Source: Pseudomonas poae
GTDB lineage: Bacteria > Pseudomonadota > Gammaproteobacteria > Pseudomonadales > Pseudomonadaceae
Direction: 5' to 3'
Length of the DNA stretch: 64,000 bases
Assembly: GCA_028869255.1 (NCBI GenBank)
Contig: CP110972.1
Location: 6,300,001-6,364,000 of the forward strand
In this document: piece after piece, positions 51,810 to 62,967 of the stretch
Layout of the letters: each line of letters opens with the position of its first letter
How positions within the stretch are numbered: position 1 is the first letter of the stretch
The notes under the pieces: model-generated
What the model was told of the DNA's origin: nothing
What the model saw: the letters and a program-made list of their open reading frames with translations, nothing else
The model's database searches: none
Position numbers and translations under genes: made by a program

Positions 51810-52910
51810 ATGTCCAACAGCTTCCTGAATCCGGTAACCACCCAGACCTGGGCCAATGGTCGGCACATCGTCCGTTGCGTCAAAGTCATCCAGGAAACCT
51901 GGGATGTGCGCACCTTCTGCTTCATGGCCGACCAGCCGATCCTGTTCTTTTTCAAGCCGGGGCAGTTCGTCACCCTGGAGCTGGAAATCGACGGTCAGCC
52001 GATCATGCGTTCCTACACCATTTCCAGTTCGCCGTCGGTGCCGTACAGCTTTTCGGTGACGATCAAGCGTGTGCCGGGCGGGAAGGTGTCCAACTGGCTG
52101 CACGATACCCTTCACGAAGGCCAGGAGCTGGCGGTGCACGGGCCGGTCGGGCTGTTCAATGCCATCGATTTCAGCAACCCGAAGGTGCTGTACCTCAGTG
52201 GCGGCGTGGGTATCACGCCGGTGATGTCCATGGCGCGTTGGTATTACGACACCAACGCGAATGTCGACATGACATTTATCCACAGCGCCCGCTCGCCCAA
52301 AGACATCATCTATCACCGCGAGCTGGAGCACATGGCGTCGCGGATCGACAACTTCAGCCTGCACCTGATTTGCGAGAAGCATGGCCTGGGCGAACCCTGG
52401 GCCGGTTATCGCGGTTACCTGAACCACAAGATGCTGGAACTGATGGTGCCGGACTTCCTGGAGCGCGAAGTGTTCTGCTGCGGCCCCACGCCGTACATGA
52501 ACGCGGTAAAGCGCCTGCTGGAAGCGGCCGGTTTCGACATGGCGCGCTACCACGAGGAGTCCTTTGGCGCCACGCCGCCGGAAGCGCGTGCGGATGCGGT
52601 GGAGCAAGCCGAGCAAGCTGCCGACGCGCCGGAAATCGACCTGGCGGATCTGCACCAGGTGGAATTTATTGCCTCGGGGAAAAGTATCCGCGTGGCACCG
52701 GGCGAAACCGTGCACGCCGCCGCCGCCAAACTTGGCCTGTTGATCCCGAAAGCCTGCGGCATGGGCATTTGCGGTACGTGCAAGGTGATGAAGCTGGGCG
52801 GGGAGGTCGAGATGGACCACAACGGCGGGATCACCGAGGAAGACGAAGCCGAAGGCTACATCCTGTCGTGCTGCAGCGTGCCGAAGGGCGACGTGCGCAT
52901 CGAGTTCTGA
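51810..52910 (+). CDS. gbcB: glycine betaine monooxygenase reductase subunit GbcB
   Basis: A 366-residue ferredoxin-NAD(P) reductase that feeds electrons to GbcA. The FAD motif RSYTISSSPS (about 67-76), NAD-binding GGVGITPVMSMAR and CGPTPYM are present. A plant-type [2Fe-2S] domain at the C-terminus has CGMGICGTCKVMK and a distal SCC. Two acidic/alanine segments (EQAEQAADAPE) form the linker. The ATG at 51810 has GAGAAC upstream. It is divergent from gbcA. Confidence 0.95.
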   Translation: MSNSFLNPVTTQTWANGRHIVRCVKVIQETWDVRTFCFMADQPILFFFKPGQFVTLELEIDGQPIMRSYTISSSPSVPYSFSVTIKRVPGGKVSNWLHDTLHEGQELAVHGPVGLFNAIDFSNPKVLYLSGGVGITPVMSMARWYYDTNANVDMTFIHSARSPKDIIYHRELEHMASRIDNFSLHLICEKHGLGEPWAGYRGYLNHKMLELMVPDFLEREVFCCGPTPYMNAVKRLLEAAGFDMARYHEESFGATPPEARADAVEQAEQAADAPEIDLADLHQVEFIASGKSIRVAPGETVHAAAAKLGLLIPKACGMGICGTCKVMKLGGEVEMDHNGGITEEDEAEGYILSCCSVPKGDVRIEF

Positions 52911-52941
52911 TCGAGCACTCTCTCAAGCGGGCAGGGCCCAA

Positions 52942-53031
52942 TGTGGGAGCGGGCTTGCTCGCGAAAGCGATGTATCAGTCAACATCGTCAGTGACTGACA
53001 CGCCGCTTTCGCGAGCAAGCCCGCTCCCACA
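52942..53031. repeat. REPIN, GTGGGAGCGGGC type
   Basis: TGTGGGAGCGGGCTTGCTCG... and its complement flank a centre of ~38 bp. It lies between convergent gbcB and ltaE. Confidence 0.85.
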
Positions 53032-53068
53032 ATTTGCTCGGTGAACATCAGTGATGGCTGGGTAGCTG

Positions 53069-54109
53069 TCAGGCGCCCATCACTTCGCGAATATCCGCCG
53101 CCAATTCGCGCACGCGCTCTTCCTCGGTGTCCCACGCACACATGAAGCGTGCGCCGCCTTTGCCGATGAAGGTGTAGAAGCGCCAGCCCTTGGCCGTCAA
53201 CGCTTCGATGGCGGCTTCCGAGAGTTGCAGGAACACGCCGTTGGCTTGTACCGGGAACATCAATTCCACGCCAGGAATATCCGCCACCAGGCTGCTCAGC
53301 AATTGTGCGCAGCTGTTGGCGTGGCGTGCGTGTTTGAGCCAGGCGTCGTTTTCCAGCAGGCCCACCCACGGCGCGGACAGGAAGCGCATTTTCGAGGCCA
53401 ATTGGCCGGCCTGTTTGCAGCGGTAGTCGAAGTCTTCAGCCAGCTTGTGGTTGAAGAACAGGATCGCCTCACCCACCGCCATGCCGTTTTTAGTGCCGCC
53501 AAAACACAGCACATCCACCCCGGCTTTCCAGGTCAGGTCGGCCGGCGAGCAGCCGAGGAACGCGCAGGCGTTGGAGAAGCGTGCGCCGTCCATGTGCAGG
53601 TTCAGCCCCAGTTCCTTGCAGGTCACGCTGATGGCGCGGATTTCTTCCGGGGTGTACACGCTGCCGACTTCAGTGGCTTGGGTCAGGGTCACCACGCGTG
53701 GCTTGGGGTAGTGGATATCCTGACGCTTGAGGGCGATCTCGCGGATCGAGTCCGGGGTCAGCTTGCCGTTTTCGGTGCGGGCGACGAGCAGCTTGGAGCC
53801 GTTGGAGAAAAACTCCGGCGCGCCGCATTCGTCGGTTTCGACGTGGGCGGTTTCCGAGCAAATCACGCTATGGTAGCTCTGGCACAGCGAGGACAGCGCC
53901 AGGGAGTTGGCGGCCGTACCGTTGAAGGCGAAGAACACTTCGCAGTCGGTTTCGAACAGGTTGCGGAAACCGTCGGCGGCGCGGTGGGTCCATTCATCAT
54001 CGCCGTAGGCGCGTTGATGGCCCTGGTTGGCTTGTTCCATGGCGGCCCAGGCTTCCGGGCAGATGCCGGAATAATTGTCGCTGGCGAATTGTTGGCTCTT
54101 GTCGGTCAT
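53069..54109 (-). CDS. ltaE: low-specificity L-threonine aldolase
   Basis: A 346-residue PLP enzyme that cleaves L-threonine/allo-threonine to glycine and acetaldehyde, a second glycine route next to SoxBDAG. The aldolase motif HMDGARFSNA and the PLP lysine context CFGGTKNGMAVG are present, with ASDNYSGICPEAWAAM at the start. The frame is open to 54418; the ATG at 54109 (AGGAAT upstream) gives MTDKSQQFASDNYSG, the usual family start. It is divergent from the TraX-like gene. Confidence 0.93.
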   Translation of the reverse strand: MTDKSQQFASDNYSGICPEAWAAMEQANQGHQRAYGDDEWTHRAADGFRNLFETDCEVFFAFNGTAANSLALSSLCQSYHSVICSETAHVETDECGAPEFFSNGSKLLVARTENGKLTPDSIREIALKRQDIHYPKPRVVTLTQATEVGSVYTPEEIRAISVTCKELGLNLHMDGARFSNACAFLGCSPADLTWKAGVDVLCFGGTKNGMAVGEAILFFNHKLAEDFDYRCKQAGQLASKMRFLSAPWVGLLENDAWLKHARHANSCAQLLSSLVADIPGVELMFPVQANGVFLQLSEAAIEALTAKGWRFYTFIGKGGARFMCAWDTEEERVRELAADIREVMGA

Positions 54110-54199
54110 GGCCCATTCCTGTGGTCGATGTTGGTGCGCACTGTAACCAAGATTGCCGGGCGTGCGCACGCACTGTAAATGCAAAGTCACTGGGGAATT

Positions 54200-54928
54200 A
54201 TGCACGGTACTGAAACGATTCCTGTCGGACGCGTCCGCGATGGCGCCCTGGATTTGCTCAAGTGGCTGGCGCTGCTGAGCATGGTGCTGGACCACTTGCG
54301 TTATGTCGGTGTGAGCCTGGACGGCCTGTACGTGCCGGGGCGCCTGGCGTTCCCGTGGTTTTGCCTGGCGATTGCGGCCAATTTGCACCGGGTCGCCCAT
54401 GCACCGGTGACCGGCCAATGGCGCTACCTGGGCTGGTTGCTGCTGTTCAGTGTGATCAGCGAAGTGCCCTATCGGATGTTTATCGACGATGCCGATACGT
54501 TGAACGTGTTACCGACCTTGGCGCTGGGCTTGCTGGTTGCCAGAGGATGGCAGCAAAAGGCGCTTTTTGATCGAGGATTGGCGGTGATCGCCCTGGTAGC
54601 AGGGGCTGTATTTTCCACGCATCTGATGTTCGGTTTTTTTGGTGTGTTAATGCCGCTGGCAATGCTGTTGGTGTTCAGCCGCCCATGGTATTTCAGCGTG
54701 TTGCCGGGTTTGGTGTGTGTCGCTGCGAATCAATGGCAGATTTTGCTCAGCAGCGGCACGCTCGTGGCGATATTGGGATTAGCCGCATGCCTGATCGCGC
54801 CATTGGCAGGATTGGTCTTGTTGCGACATGGGCAAAACGTCTCGCCACCGGCCATGCGCCGCTGGGCCTACACCCTCTATCCCGTGCATTTCCTGTTGCT
54901 GCTACTCGTGCGCCAGATCATCGCCTAA
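54200..54928 (+). CDS. TraX-family membrane protein
   Basis: A ~242-residue integral membrane protein with about eight hydrophobic segments. The N-terminal DLLKWLALLSMVLDHLRYVG and RLAFPWFCLAIAANLHR match the TraX family, named for F-pilin acetylation in conjugation; chromosomal copies like this have no conjugation neighbours and an unknown substrate. The frame is open from 54179, but GGGGAA precedes the ATG at 54200, which is preferred; this is not certain. It sits between ltaE and glyA, as in other pseudomonads. Confidence 0.82.
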   Translation: MHGTETIPVGRVRDGALDLLKWLALLSMVLDHLRYVGVSLDGLYVPGRLAFPWFCLAIAANLHRVAHAPVTGQWRYLGWLLLFSVISEVPYRMFIDDADTLNVLPTLALGLLVARGWQQKALFDRGLAVIALVAGAVFSTHLMFGFFGVLMPLAMLLVFSRPWYFSVLPGLVCVAANQWQILLSSGTLVAILGLAACLIAPLAGLVLLRHGQNVSPPAMRRWAYTLYPVHFLLLLLVRQIIA

Positions 54929-54933
54929 CCCCC

Positions 54934-55023
54934 TGTGGGAGCGGGCTTGCTCGCGAATGCGGTGGGTCAGCTTGCACATGTGTTGGCTGGCCCACCGCCT
55001 TCGCGAGCAAGCCCGCTCCCACA
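54934..55023. repeat. REPIN, GTGGGAGCGGGC type
   Basis: TGTGGGAGCGGGCTTGCTCG... and its complement flank a centre with GGTGGGTC..GGCCCACC. It lies between the TraX-like gene and the glyA promoter. Confidence 0.85.
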
Positions 55024-55165
55024 TTTGTTTCGTGTCGCTCATGGAATGTCGTAAACGCACCTTTGCGTGGCGTCCGTAGGCATTTGACCTGCCGGCGCCA
55101 GCCCTACCATCGCATCAAAGGGCCCTGCACGGGCCTCAACAATACGAAAGGCTGGGAGAGACGCG

Positions 55166-56419
<1,254 letters not shown>

Positions 56420-56441
56420 GCGCGGTTTTGGAGTAATGACT

Positions 56442-57692
56442 ATGCAACGCTACTCGGGCTTCGGCCTCTTCAAGCACTCACTCAGCCACCACGAAAACTG
56501 GCAGAAGATGTGGCGCACGCCGACCCCTAAAAAGGTCTACGACGTGGTTATCGTCGGCGGCGGCGGGCATGGTCTGGCGACCGCCTATTACCTGGCCAAA
56601 GAGCACGGCATCACCAACGTCGCCGTGGTCGAGAAAGGCTGGCTGGGCGGCGGTAACACTGCGCGCAATACCACTATCGTGCGTTCCAACTACCTGTGGG
56701 ACGAGTCGGCGCACCTGTACGAACATGCGATGAAACTCTGGGAGGGTTTGTCCCAGGATTTGAACTACAACGTGATGTTCTCCCAGCGCGGCGTCTACAA
56801 CTTGTGCCACACCTTGCAGGACATCCGTGATTCCGAGCGTCGCGTCAGCGCCAACCGCCTCAACGGTGTGGACGGCGAACTGCTGAATGCCAAGCAAGTG
56901 GCCGACGAAATTCCCTACCTCGACTGCTCGAAAAACACCCGTTACCCGGTACTCGGCGCCACCGTGCAACGGCGCGGCGGCGTGGCCCGTCACGATGCCG
57001 TGGCCTGGGGCTTTGCCCGCGCCGCCGACGCCCTCGGCGTGGACCTGATCCAGCAGACCGAAGTGATCGGCTTTCGCAAGGAAAACGGCGTGTGCATCGG
57101 CGTGGAAACCAACAAGGGCTTTATCGGCGCCAAGCGCGTCGGTGTGGTCACGGCCGGTAACTCGGGCCATATGGCCTCGCTGGCGGGCTTTCGCCTGCCG
57201 ATCGAATCCCACCCGCTGCAAGCGTTGGTGTCGGAGCCGATCAAGCCGATTATCGACAGCGTGATCATGTCCAACGCCGTGCACGGTTACATCAGCCAGT
57301 CCGACAAGGGCGACCTGGTGATCGGCGCCGGTATCGACGGCTACAACGGCTACGGCCAGCGCGGCTCGTACCCGGTGATCGAACACACCATCCAGGCCAT
57401 CGTCGAGATGTTCCCGGTGCTGTCGCGCGTGCGCATGAATCGCCAATGGGGCGGCATCGTCGACACCACGCCGGATGCGTGCCCGATCATCTCCAAGACT
57501 CCGGTGCCGAACATGTTCTTCAACTGCGGTTGGGGCACCGGTGGCTTCAAGGCCACGCCGGGCTCAGGCAACGTGTTTGCCGCAAGCCTGGCCAAGGGCG
57601 AAATGCACCCATTGGCCGCGCCATTCTCCATCGACCGTTTCCACAACGGTGCGCTCATCGACGAACACGGCGCTGCGGCCGTCGCCCACTAA
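56442..57692 (+). CDS. soxB: sarcosine oxidase beta subunit
   Basis: A 416-residue subunit of heterotetrameric sarcosine oxidase that carries the dehydrogenase FAD and covalent FMN. The FAD motif [17 protein letters not shown] is near residue 33. [15 protein letters not shown] (about 175-190) holds the histidine expected to bind FMN covalently, by comparison with known enzymes. GGAG has 8-base spacing to the ATG at 56442; an in-frame ATG at 56436 is too close to it. Second gene of the operon. Confidence 0.95.
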   Translation: MQRYSGFGLFKHSLSHHENWQKMWRTPTPKKVYDVVIVGGGGHGLATAYYLAKEHGITNVAVVEKGWLGGGNTARNTTIVRSNYLWDESAHLYEHAMKLWEGLSQDLNYNVMFSQRGVYNLCHTLQDIRDSERRVSANRLNGVDGELLNAKQVADEIPYLDCSKNTRYPVLGATVQRRGGVARHDAVAWGFARAADALGVDLIQQTEVIGFRKENGVCIGVETNKGFIGAKRVGVVTAGNSGHMASLAGFRLPIESHPLQALVSEPIKPIIDSVIMSNAVHGYISQSDKGDLVIGAGIDGYNGYGQRGSYPVIEHTIQAIVEMFPVLSRVRMNRQWGGIVDTTPDACPIISKTPVPNMFFNCGWGTGGFKATPGSGNVFAASLAKGEMHPLAAPFSIDRFHNGALIDEHGAAAVAH

Positions 57693-57707
57693 CAGGAGAA
57701 ACTCCTT

Positions 57708-58010
57708 ATGTTGCATATCTTCTGTCCTCACTGTGGCGAACTGCGCTCCGAAGAGGAATTCCACGCCTCCGGCCAAGCGCACATCCCGCGCCCGCTGGAC
57801 CCGAATGCCTGCACCGATGAAGAGTGGGGCGACTACATGTTCTTTCGCGACAACCCGCGTGGCCTGCACCACGAACTGTGGATTCACGCCGCCGGTTGCC
57901 GCCAGTATTTCAACGCGACCCGTGACACCCTGACCTACGAAATTCTTGAAACCTACAAGATTGGCAGCAAGCCGCAATTCACCGCCAAGGCTTCTGGAGA
58001 GAAGGTATGA
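57708..58010 (+). CDS. soxD: sarcosine oxidase delta subunit
   Basis: A 100-residue zinc-binding subunit. C6 and C9 in FCPHCGEL, and the later HAAGC (about H60, C64), form the expected Zn site. It braces the alpha and beta chains of the oxidase. AGGAG precedes the ATG at 9-base spacing, and its stop overlaps the soxA start by ATGA, so soxD and soxA are coupled. Confidence 0.95.
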   Translation: MLHIFCPHCGELRSEEEFHASGQAHIPRPLDPNACTDEEWGDYMFFRDNPRGLHHELWIHAAGCRQYFNATRDTLTYEILETYKIGSKPQFTAKASGEKV

Positions 58011-61000
58011 GCCAGATCAATCGCCTGTCCAACGGTGGTCGCATCGACCGTAACAAGGTCCTGACGTTTACCTTCAACGGCCAGAGTTACAAAGGCTTTG
58101 AGGGCGACACTCTGGCCGCCGCCTTGCTGGCCAACGGTGTCGACATCATCGGCCGCAGCTTCAAATATTCGCGCCCACGCGGCATCTTTGCCGCAGGTGC
58201 TGAAGAGCCGAACGCGGTGCTGCAGATCGGCGCCACCGAAGCCACCCAGATTCCCAACGTGCGCGCCACGCAACAGGCGCTGTACCAGGGTTTGGTCGCC
58301 ACCAGCACCAACGGCTGGCCGAACGTCAACAATGACGTGATGGGCATTCTGGGCAAGGTTGGCGGCAAGCTGATGCCGCCGGGTTTCTACTACAAAACCT
58401 TCATGTACCCGCAGTCGTTCTGGATGACGTACGAGAAGTACATCCGCAAGGCTGCCGGGCTTGGTCGCTCGCCGACCGAGAACGACCCGGACACCTACGA
58501 CAACTTCAACCGTCACTGCGACGTGCTGGTGGTGGGCGCAGGCCCTGCCGGTTTGGCCGCTGCACTGGCGGCGGCGCGCAGCGGTGCCCGTGTGATCCTC
58601 GCCGACGAGCAGGAAGAGTTCGGCGGCTCCTTGCTCGATTCACGCGAAAGCCTCGACGGCAAGCCCGCGACCGAGTGGGTCGCCAGTGTAATTGCCGAAT
58701 TGAAAGCCCTGCCGGACGTGGTGCTGCTGCCCCGCGCCACCGTCAACGGCTATCACGACCATAACTTCCTGACCATTCACGAGCGCCTTACCGATCACCT
58801 CGGCGACCGTGCGCCGATTGGGGTGGTGCGTCAGCGTATCCACCGCGTACGTGCCAAGCGCGTAGTATTGGCCACCGGTGCCTGCGAGCGCCCGCTGGTG
58901 TACGGCAATAACGATGTGCCGGGCAACATGCTGGCGGGAGCAGTCTCCACTTACGTACGCCGTTATGGCGTGGCGCCAGGCAAAAAACTGGTGCTGTCGA
59001 CCAACAATGATCACGCCTACCGCGTGGCTCTGGACTGGTTCGACGCGGGCCTGCAAGTGGTGGCCGTGGCTGACGCCCGCCACAACCCACGTGGCGCGCT
59101 GGTGGAAGAAGCCCGCGCCAAAGGTATCCGCATCCTCACCGGCAGCGCCGTGATCGAAGCCCGCGGCAGCAAGCACGTCACTGGCGCCCGCGTGGCCGCC
59201 ATCGACGTCAAAGCCCATAAAGTCACCAGCCCAGGCGAGTGGCTGGAGTGCGACCTGGTCGCCAGTTCCGGTGGCTACAGCCCGGTGGTTCACCTGGCCT
59301 CGCACTTGGGCGGCAAGCCGACCTGGCGTGAAGATATCCTCGGTTTTGTACCGGGCGAAGCACCGCAAAAACGCGTGTGCGTGGGCGGTATCAACGGCGT
59401 CTACGGCCTTGGCGATTCCCTGGCGGATGGTTTTGAAGGTGGCGTGCGCGCCGCCAGCGAAGGCGGTTTTGCACCGGTGGAAGGCACCTTGCCGAAAGCC
59501 TTGAGCCGCCTGGAGGAGCCGACGCTGGCGCTGTTCCAGGTGCCCCACGAAAAAGCCACTGCACGCGCACCGAAGCAATTTGTCGACCTGCAAAACGACG
59601 TGACCGCCGCCGCCATCGAACTGGCGACCCGTGAAGGTTTCGAGTCGGTCGAGCACGTCAAACGCTACACCGCGCTGGGCTTCGGCACCGACCAGGGCAA
59701 ACTGGGTAACGTCAACGGCCTGGCCATCGCCGCCCGTTCGCTGAACGTGACCATCCCGCAGATGGGCACCACCATGTTCCGCCCCAACTACACGCCGGTC
59801 ACTTTCGGCGCAGTGGCGGGCCGTCACTGTGGGCACATCTTCGAGCCGGTGCGCTACACCGCCCTGCAAGCCTGGCACGTGAAAAATGGCGCCGAGTTTG
59901 AAGACGTCGGCCAGTGGAAACGCCCATGGTATTTCCCACGCAACGGTGAAGACCTGCACGCCGCGGTAAAACGCGAATGCCTGGCCGTGCGCGATAGCGT
60001 TGGCCTGCTGGATGCCTCCACCCTCGGCAAAATCGACATTCAAGGCCCGGATGCCCGCGAGTTCCTCAACCGCATCTACAGCAACGCCTGGACCAAACTC
60101 GACGTGGGCAAGGCGCGCTACGGCCTGATGTGCAAGGAAGACGGCATGGTCTTCGACGACGGCGTAACCGCCTGCCTCGCTGATAACCACTTCCTGATGA
60201 CCACCACCACCGGCGGCGCCGCCCGCGTATTGCAGTGGCTGGAAATCTACCAACAGACCGAATGGCCGGACCTCAAGGTGTACTTCACCTCGGTCACCGA
60301 CCACTGGGCGACCATGACCCTGTCCGGCCCCAACAGCCGCAAGCTGCTGGCGGAAGTTACCGACATCGACCTGGACAAGGACGGCTTCCCGTTCATGACC
60401 TGGAAGGAAGGCCTGGTCGGCGGTGTACCGGCGCGGGTGTTCCGTATTTCGTTTACCGGTGAGCTGTCGTATGAAGTCAACGTGCAGGCCGACTACGCCA
60501 TGGGCGTGCTGGAGCAAATCGTCGAGGCCGGCAAAAAGTACAACCTGACACCGTACGGCACCGAAACCATGCACGTACTGCGGGCCGAGAAGGGCTTCAT
60601 TATCGTCGGCCAGGACACCGACGGCTCGATGACCCCGGACGACCTGAACATGGGCTGGTGCGTAGGCCGCACCAAACCGTTCTCGTGGATCGGCTGGCGC
60701 GGGATGAACCGTGAAGACTGCGTGCGTGAGGAGCGCAAGCAGCTTGTGGGGCTCAAGCCGATTGATCCGACAGTGTGGCTGCCGGAAGGCGCGCAGCTGG
60801 TGTTTGACGCCAAGCAAACGATTCCGATGAAGATGGTCGGCCACGTCACCTCAAGCTATGCGCATAACTCGCTGGGCTATTCGTTTGCGATGGCGGTGGT
60901 GAAGGGCGGCTTGAAGCGCATCGGCGAGCGAGTGTTTTCACCGCAGGCGGATGGCAGCGTGATCGAAGCGCAGATTGTGTCTTCGGTGTTCTTTGACCCG

Positions 61001-61024
61001 AAAGGTGAGCGGCAGAACATCTGA
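58007..61024 (+). CDS. soxA: sarcosine oxidase alpha subunit
   Basis: A 1005-residue subunit. It has an N-terminal [2Fe-2S]-like/pre-domain (about 20-110), an NAD-binding Rossmann region (VLVVGAGPAGLAAALAAARSG near 173) with a second dinucleotide motif around KKLVLSTNNDHAY, and a C-terminal GcvT-like THF domain (from about 590, GSMTPDDLNMGWCVGR). The GcvT domain passes the sarcosine methyl to THF as 5,10-methylene-THF; without folate, formaldehyde is released. It is coupled to soxD by a 4-base overlap. A REP separates it from soxG. Confidence 0.96.
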   Translation: MSQINRLSNGGRIDRNKVLTFTFNGQSYKGFEGDTLAAALLANGVDIIGRSFKYSRPRGIFAAGAEEPNAVLQIGATEATQIPNVRATQQALYQGLVATSTNGWPNVNNDVMGILGKVGGKLMPPGFYYKTFMYPQSFWMTYEKYIRKAAGLGRSPTENDPDTYDNFNRHCDVLVVGAGPAGLAAALAAARSGARVILADEQEEFGGSLLDSRESLDGKPATEWVASVIAELKALPDVVLLPRATVNGYHDHNFLTIHERLTDHLGDRAPIGVVRQRIHRVRAKRVVLATGACERPLVYGNNDVPGNMLAGAVSTYVRRYGVAPGKKLVLSTNNDHAYRVALDWFDAGLQVVAVADARHNPRGALVEEARAKGIRILTGSAVIEARGSKHVTGARVAAIDVKAHKVTSPGEWLECDLVASSGGYSPVVHLASHLGGKPTWREDILGFVPGEAPQKRVCVGGINGVYGLGDSLADGFEGGVRAASEGGFAPVEGTLPKALSRLEEPTLALFQVPHEKATARAPKQFVDLQNDVTAAAIELATREGFESVEHVKRYTALGFGTDQGKLGNVNGLAIAARSLNVTIPQMGTTMFRPNYTPVTFGAVAGRHCGHIFEPVRYTALQAWHVKNGAEFEDVGQWKRPWYFPRNGEDLHAAVKRECLAVRDSVGLLDASTLGKIDIQGPDAREFLNRIYSNAWTKLDVGKARYGLMCKEDGMVFDDGVTACLADNHFLMTTTTGGAARVLQWLEIYQQTEWPDLKVYFTSVTDHWATMTLSGPNSRKLLAEVTDIDLDKDGFPFMTWKEGLVGGVPARVFRISFTGELSYEVNVQADYAMGVLEQIVEAGKKYNLTPYGTETMHVLRAEKGFIIVGQDTDGSMTPDDLNMGWCVGRTKPFSWIGWRGMNREDCVREERKQLVGLKPIDPTVWLPEGAQLVFDAKQTIPMKMVGHVTSSYAHNSLGYSFAMAVVKGGLKRIGERVFSPQADGSVIEAQIVSSVFFDPKGERQNI

Positions 61025-61041
61025 TAGACCGAGTCGCGGCC

Positions 61042-61106
61042 TTCGCGAGCAAGCCCGCTCCCACAGGGGAATGCATTCCAAATGTGGGAGCGGGCTTGCT
61101 CGCGAA
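61042..61106. repeat. REP doublet between soxA and soxG, GTGGGAGCGGGC type
   Basis: TTCGCGAGCAAGCCCGCTCCC and its complement separated by ~16 bp (GGGGAATGCATTCCAA). It is the short-spacer form, inside the operon. Confidence 0.85.
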
Positions 61107-61146
61107 GACGCCAGTAGCCGCACAACAGAATTAGGAAAGGTGCTTT

Positions 61147-61779
61147 ATGACAGCAGCCAATGTGTACCAACAACGCCCCACCACCGGCGCCAAGGCCGAG
61201 TCGTCGCTGCACCATGCCGACCTCGCCAGCCTGGTCGGCAAGGGCCGCAAAAACGCCGGCGTGACCGTGCGCGAAAAGAAACTCCTGGGCCACCTGACCC
61301 TTCGTGGCGATGGCCACGATGCAGCGTTCGCCGCCGGCGTGCACAAGGCCCTCGGCATCGAGTTGCCCGGCGCCTTGCAGGTGATCGTCAAAGGCGAAAC
61401 CAGCCTGCAATGGCTCGGCCCGGATGAGTGGCTGCTGATCGTGCCAAGCGGGGAAGAATTCGCCGCCGAACAAAACCTGCGGGCCGCCCTGGGCGACCTG
61501 CATATCCAGATCGTCAACGTCAGTGGCGGCCAGCAGATCCTCGAACTCAGCGGCCCGAACGTGCGCGATGTGCTGATGAAATCCACCAGCTACGACGTGC
61601 ACCCCAACACCTTCCCGGTGGGCAAGGCGGTGGGCACGGTGTTCGCCAAGTCGCAACTGGTGATCCGCCACACGGCTGAAGACACCTGGGAGCTGGTGAT
61701 TCGCCGCAGCTTCTCGGATTACTGGTGGTTGTGGCTGCAGGATGCCTCGGCCGAATTTGGCCTGAGCGTCCAAGCCTGA
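61147..61779 (+). CDS. soxG: sarcosine oxidase gamma subunit
   Basis: A 210-residue small subunit with the GcvT-like fold of this family (LKQ..SLQWLGPDEWLLIVPSGEE and ILELSGPNVRDVLMKSTSYDVHP). It completes the heterotetramer alpha-beta-gamma-delta. AGGAAAGG precedes the ATG. It lies 122 bases after soxA, across a REP. Confidence 0.94.
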   Translation: MTAANVYQQRPTTGAKAESSLHHADLASLVGKGRKNAGVTVREKKLLGHLTLRGDGHDAAFAAGVHKALGIELPGALQVIVKGETSLQWLGPDEWLLIVPSGEEFAAEQNLRAALGDLHIQIVNVSGGQQILELSGPNVRDVLMKSTSYDVHPNTFPVGKAVGTVFAKSQLVIRHTAEDTWELVIRRSFSDYWWLWLQDASAEFGLSVQA

Positions 61780-61805
61780 CCCGGCATTTGTGATGAGGGG
61801 GCTGT

Positions 61806-61916
61806 TGTGGCGAGGGGGCTTGCCCCCGTTGGATCGCGCAGCGGTCCCAATGAAAGAACCGCTTGGCTGATTTCAGGGCTGCTTCGCAGCCCAACGGGGG
61901 CAAGCCCCTCGCCACA
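61806..61916. repeat. REPIN between soxG and purU, GTGGCGAGGGGGC type
   Basis: TGTGGCGAGGGGGCTTGCCC... and its complement flank ~55 bp with a further palindrome (GCAGCGG..CCGC). It lies inside the one-carbon gene run. Confidence 0.85.
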
Positions 61917-61935
61917 AAGGCATGAGGATTCGATT

Positions 61936-62793
61936 ATGAGCCGCGCACCCGATACATGGATTTTGACTGCCGACTGCCCCAGCGTGCTCGGCACGGTGGA
62001 CGCGGTCACCCGCTACCTGTTCGAGCAGGGCTGCTATGTCACCGAGCACCACTCGTTCGATGACCGCCTCTCGGGCCGGTTTTTTATTCGCGTGGAATTC
62101 CGCCAGCCCGACGGTTTTGATGAGCAGGCGTTCCGCGATGGGCTGGCCACTCGCGGCGAAGCCTTTGGCATGATCTTCGAGCTGACGGCGCCGAACTACC
62201 GGCCAAAAGTGGTGATCATGGTCTCCAAGGCCGATCACTGCCTCAACGACCTGCTGTACCGCCAGCGCATCGGCCAATTGTCGATGGACGTGGTGGCGGT
62301 GGTGTCCAACCACCCCGATTTGAAACCGTTGGCCGACTGGCACCAGATTCCCTACTACCATTTCCCCCTGGACCCCAACGACAAACCGTCCCAGGAGCGT
62401 CAGGTGTGGCAAGTGGTGGAAGACACCGGCGCCGAACTGGTGATCCTTGCGCGCTACATGCAAGTGCTGTCGCCGGAGCTGTGTCGCAAACTGGATGGCA
62501 AGGCGATCAATATCCATCACTCGCTGTTGCCGGGGTTCAAGGGTGCCAAGCCGTATCACCAGGCCTACAACAAGGGCGTGAAACTGGTGGGGGCGACCGC
62601 GCATTACATCAACAACGACCTGGACGAAGGCCCGATTATCGCCCAGGGTGTGGAGGTGGTGGATCACAGCCACTATCCCGAGGACTTGATCGCCAAGGGG
62701 CGGGATATCGAAGGGCTGACATTGGCCCGGGCGGTGGGGTATCACATTGAGCGGCGGGTGTTTTTGAACGCCAATCGCACGGTCGTTCTTTAG
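61936..62793 (+). CDS. purU: formyltetrahydrofolate deformylase
   Basis: A 285-residue enzyme that hydrolyses 10-formyl-THF to THF and formate. The N-terminal ACT domain (about 6-85, ILTADCPSVLGTVDAVTRYL) senses metabolites. The C-terminal formyltransferase fold has the N-H-D active site seen in INIHHSLLPGFKG and DLDEGPII. It recycles THF loaded with methyl groups by sarcosine oxidase. The ATG at 61936 is chosen over upstream in-frame REP sequence. It is PurU2 by context. Confidence 0.93.
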   Translation: MSRAPDTWILTADCPSVLGTVDAVTRYLFEQGCYVTEHHSFDDRLSGRFFIRVEFRQPDGFDEQAFRDGLATRGEAFGMIFELTAPNYRPKVVIMVSKADHCLNDLLYRQRIGQLSMDVVAVVSNHPDLKPLADWHQIPYYHFPLDPNDKPSQERQVWQVVEDTGAELVILARYMQVLSPELCRKLDGKAINIHHSLLPGFKGAKPYHQAYNKGVKLVGATAHYINNDLDEGPIIAQGVEVVDHSHYPEDLIAKGRDIEGLTLARAVGYHIERRVFLNANRTVVL

Positions 62794-62798
62794 ATCGC

Positions 62799-62864
62799 CA
62801 TCGCAGGCAAGCCAGCTCCCACAGGGTAATACATTCCAAATGTGGGAGCTGGCTTGCCTGCGAT
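62799..62864. repeat. REP doublet between purU and fdhA, GTGGGAGCTGGC type
   Basis: CATCGCAGGCAAGCCAGCTC and its complement separated by ~18 bp (GGGTAATACATTCCAA), the short-spacer form. Confidence 0.85.
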
Positions 62865-62967
62865 GAGGCCATCAGCAACAACGCAAAAACAGCATCTGTA
62901 CCCGAGCACTTTACGCGCCGCCTGCCTGGGCGACGCGGTTCCATAAAAACAACAGCGAGGTGAAAGC

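Noticed and set aside
54200..54928. Conjugative element marked by the TraX-like gene
   Set aside because: No other transfer, relaxase or integrase gene is in the window, and TraX homologues are common as chromosomal genes.
58640..60844. 734-residue minus-strand ORF opposite soxA
   Set aside because: Shadow of soxA with no motifs or ribosome site.
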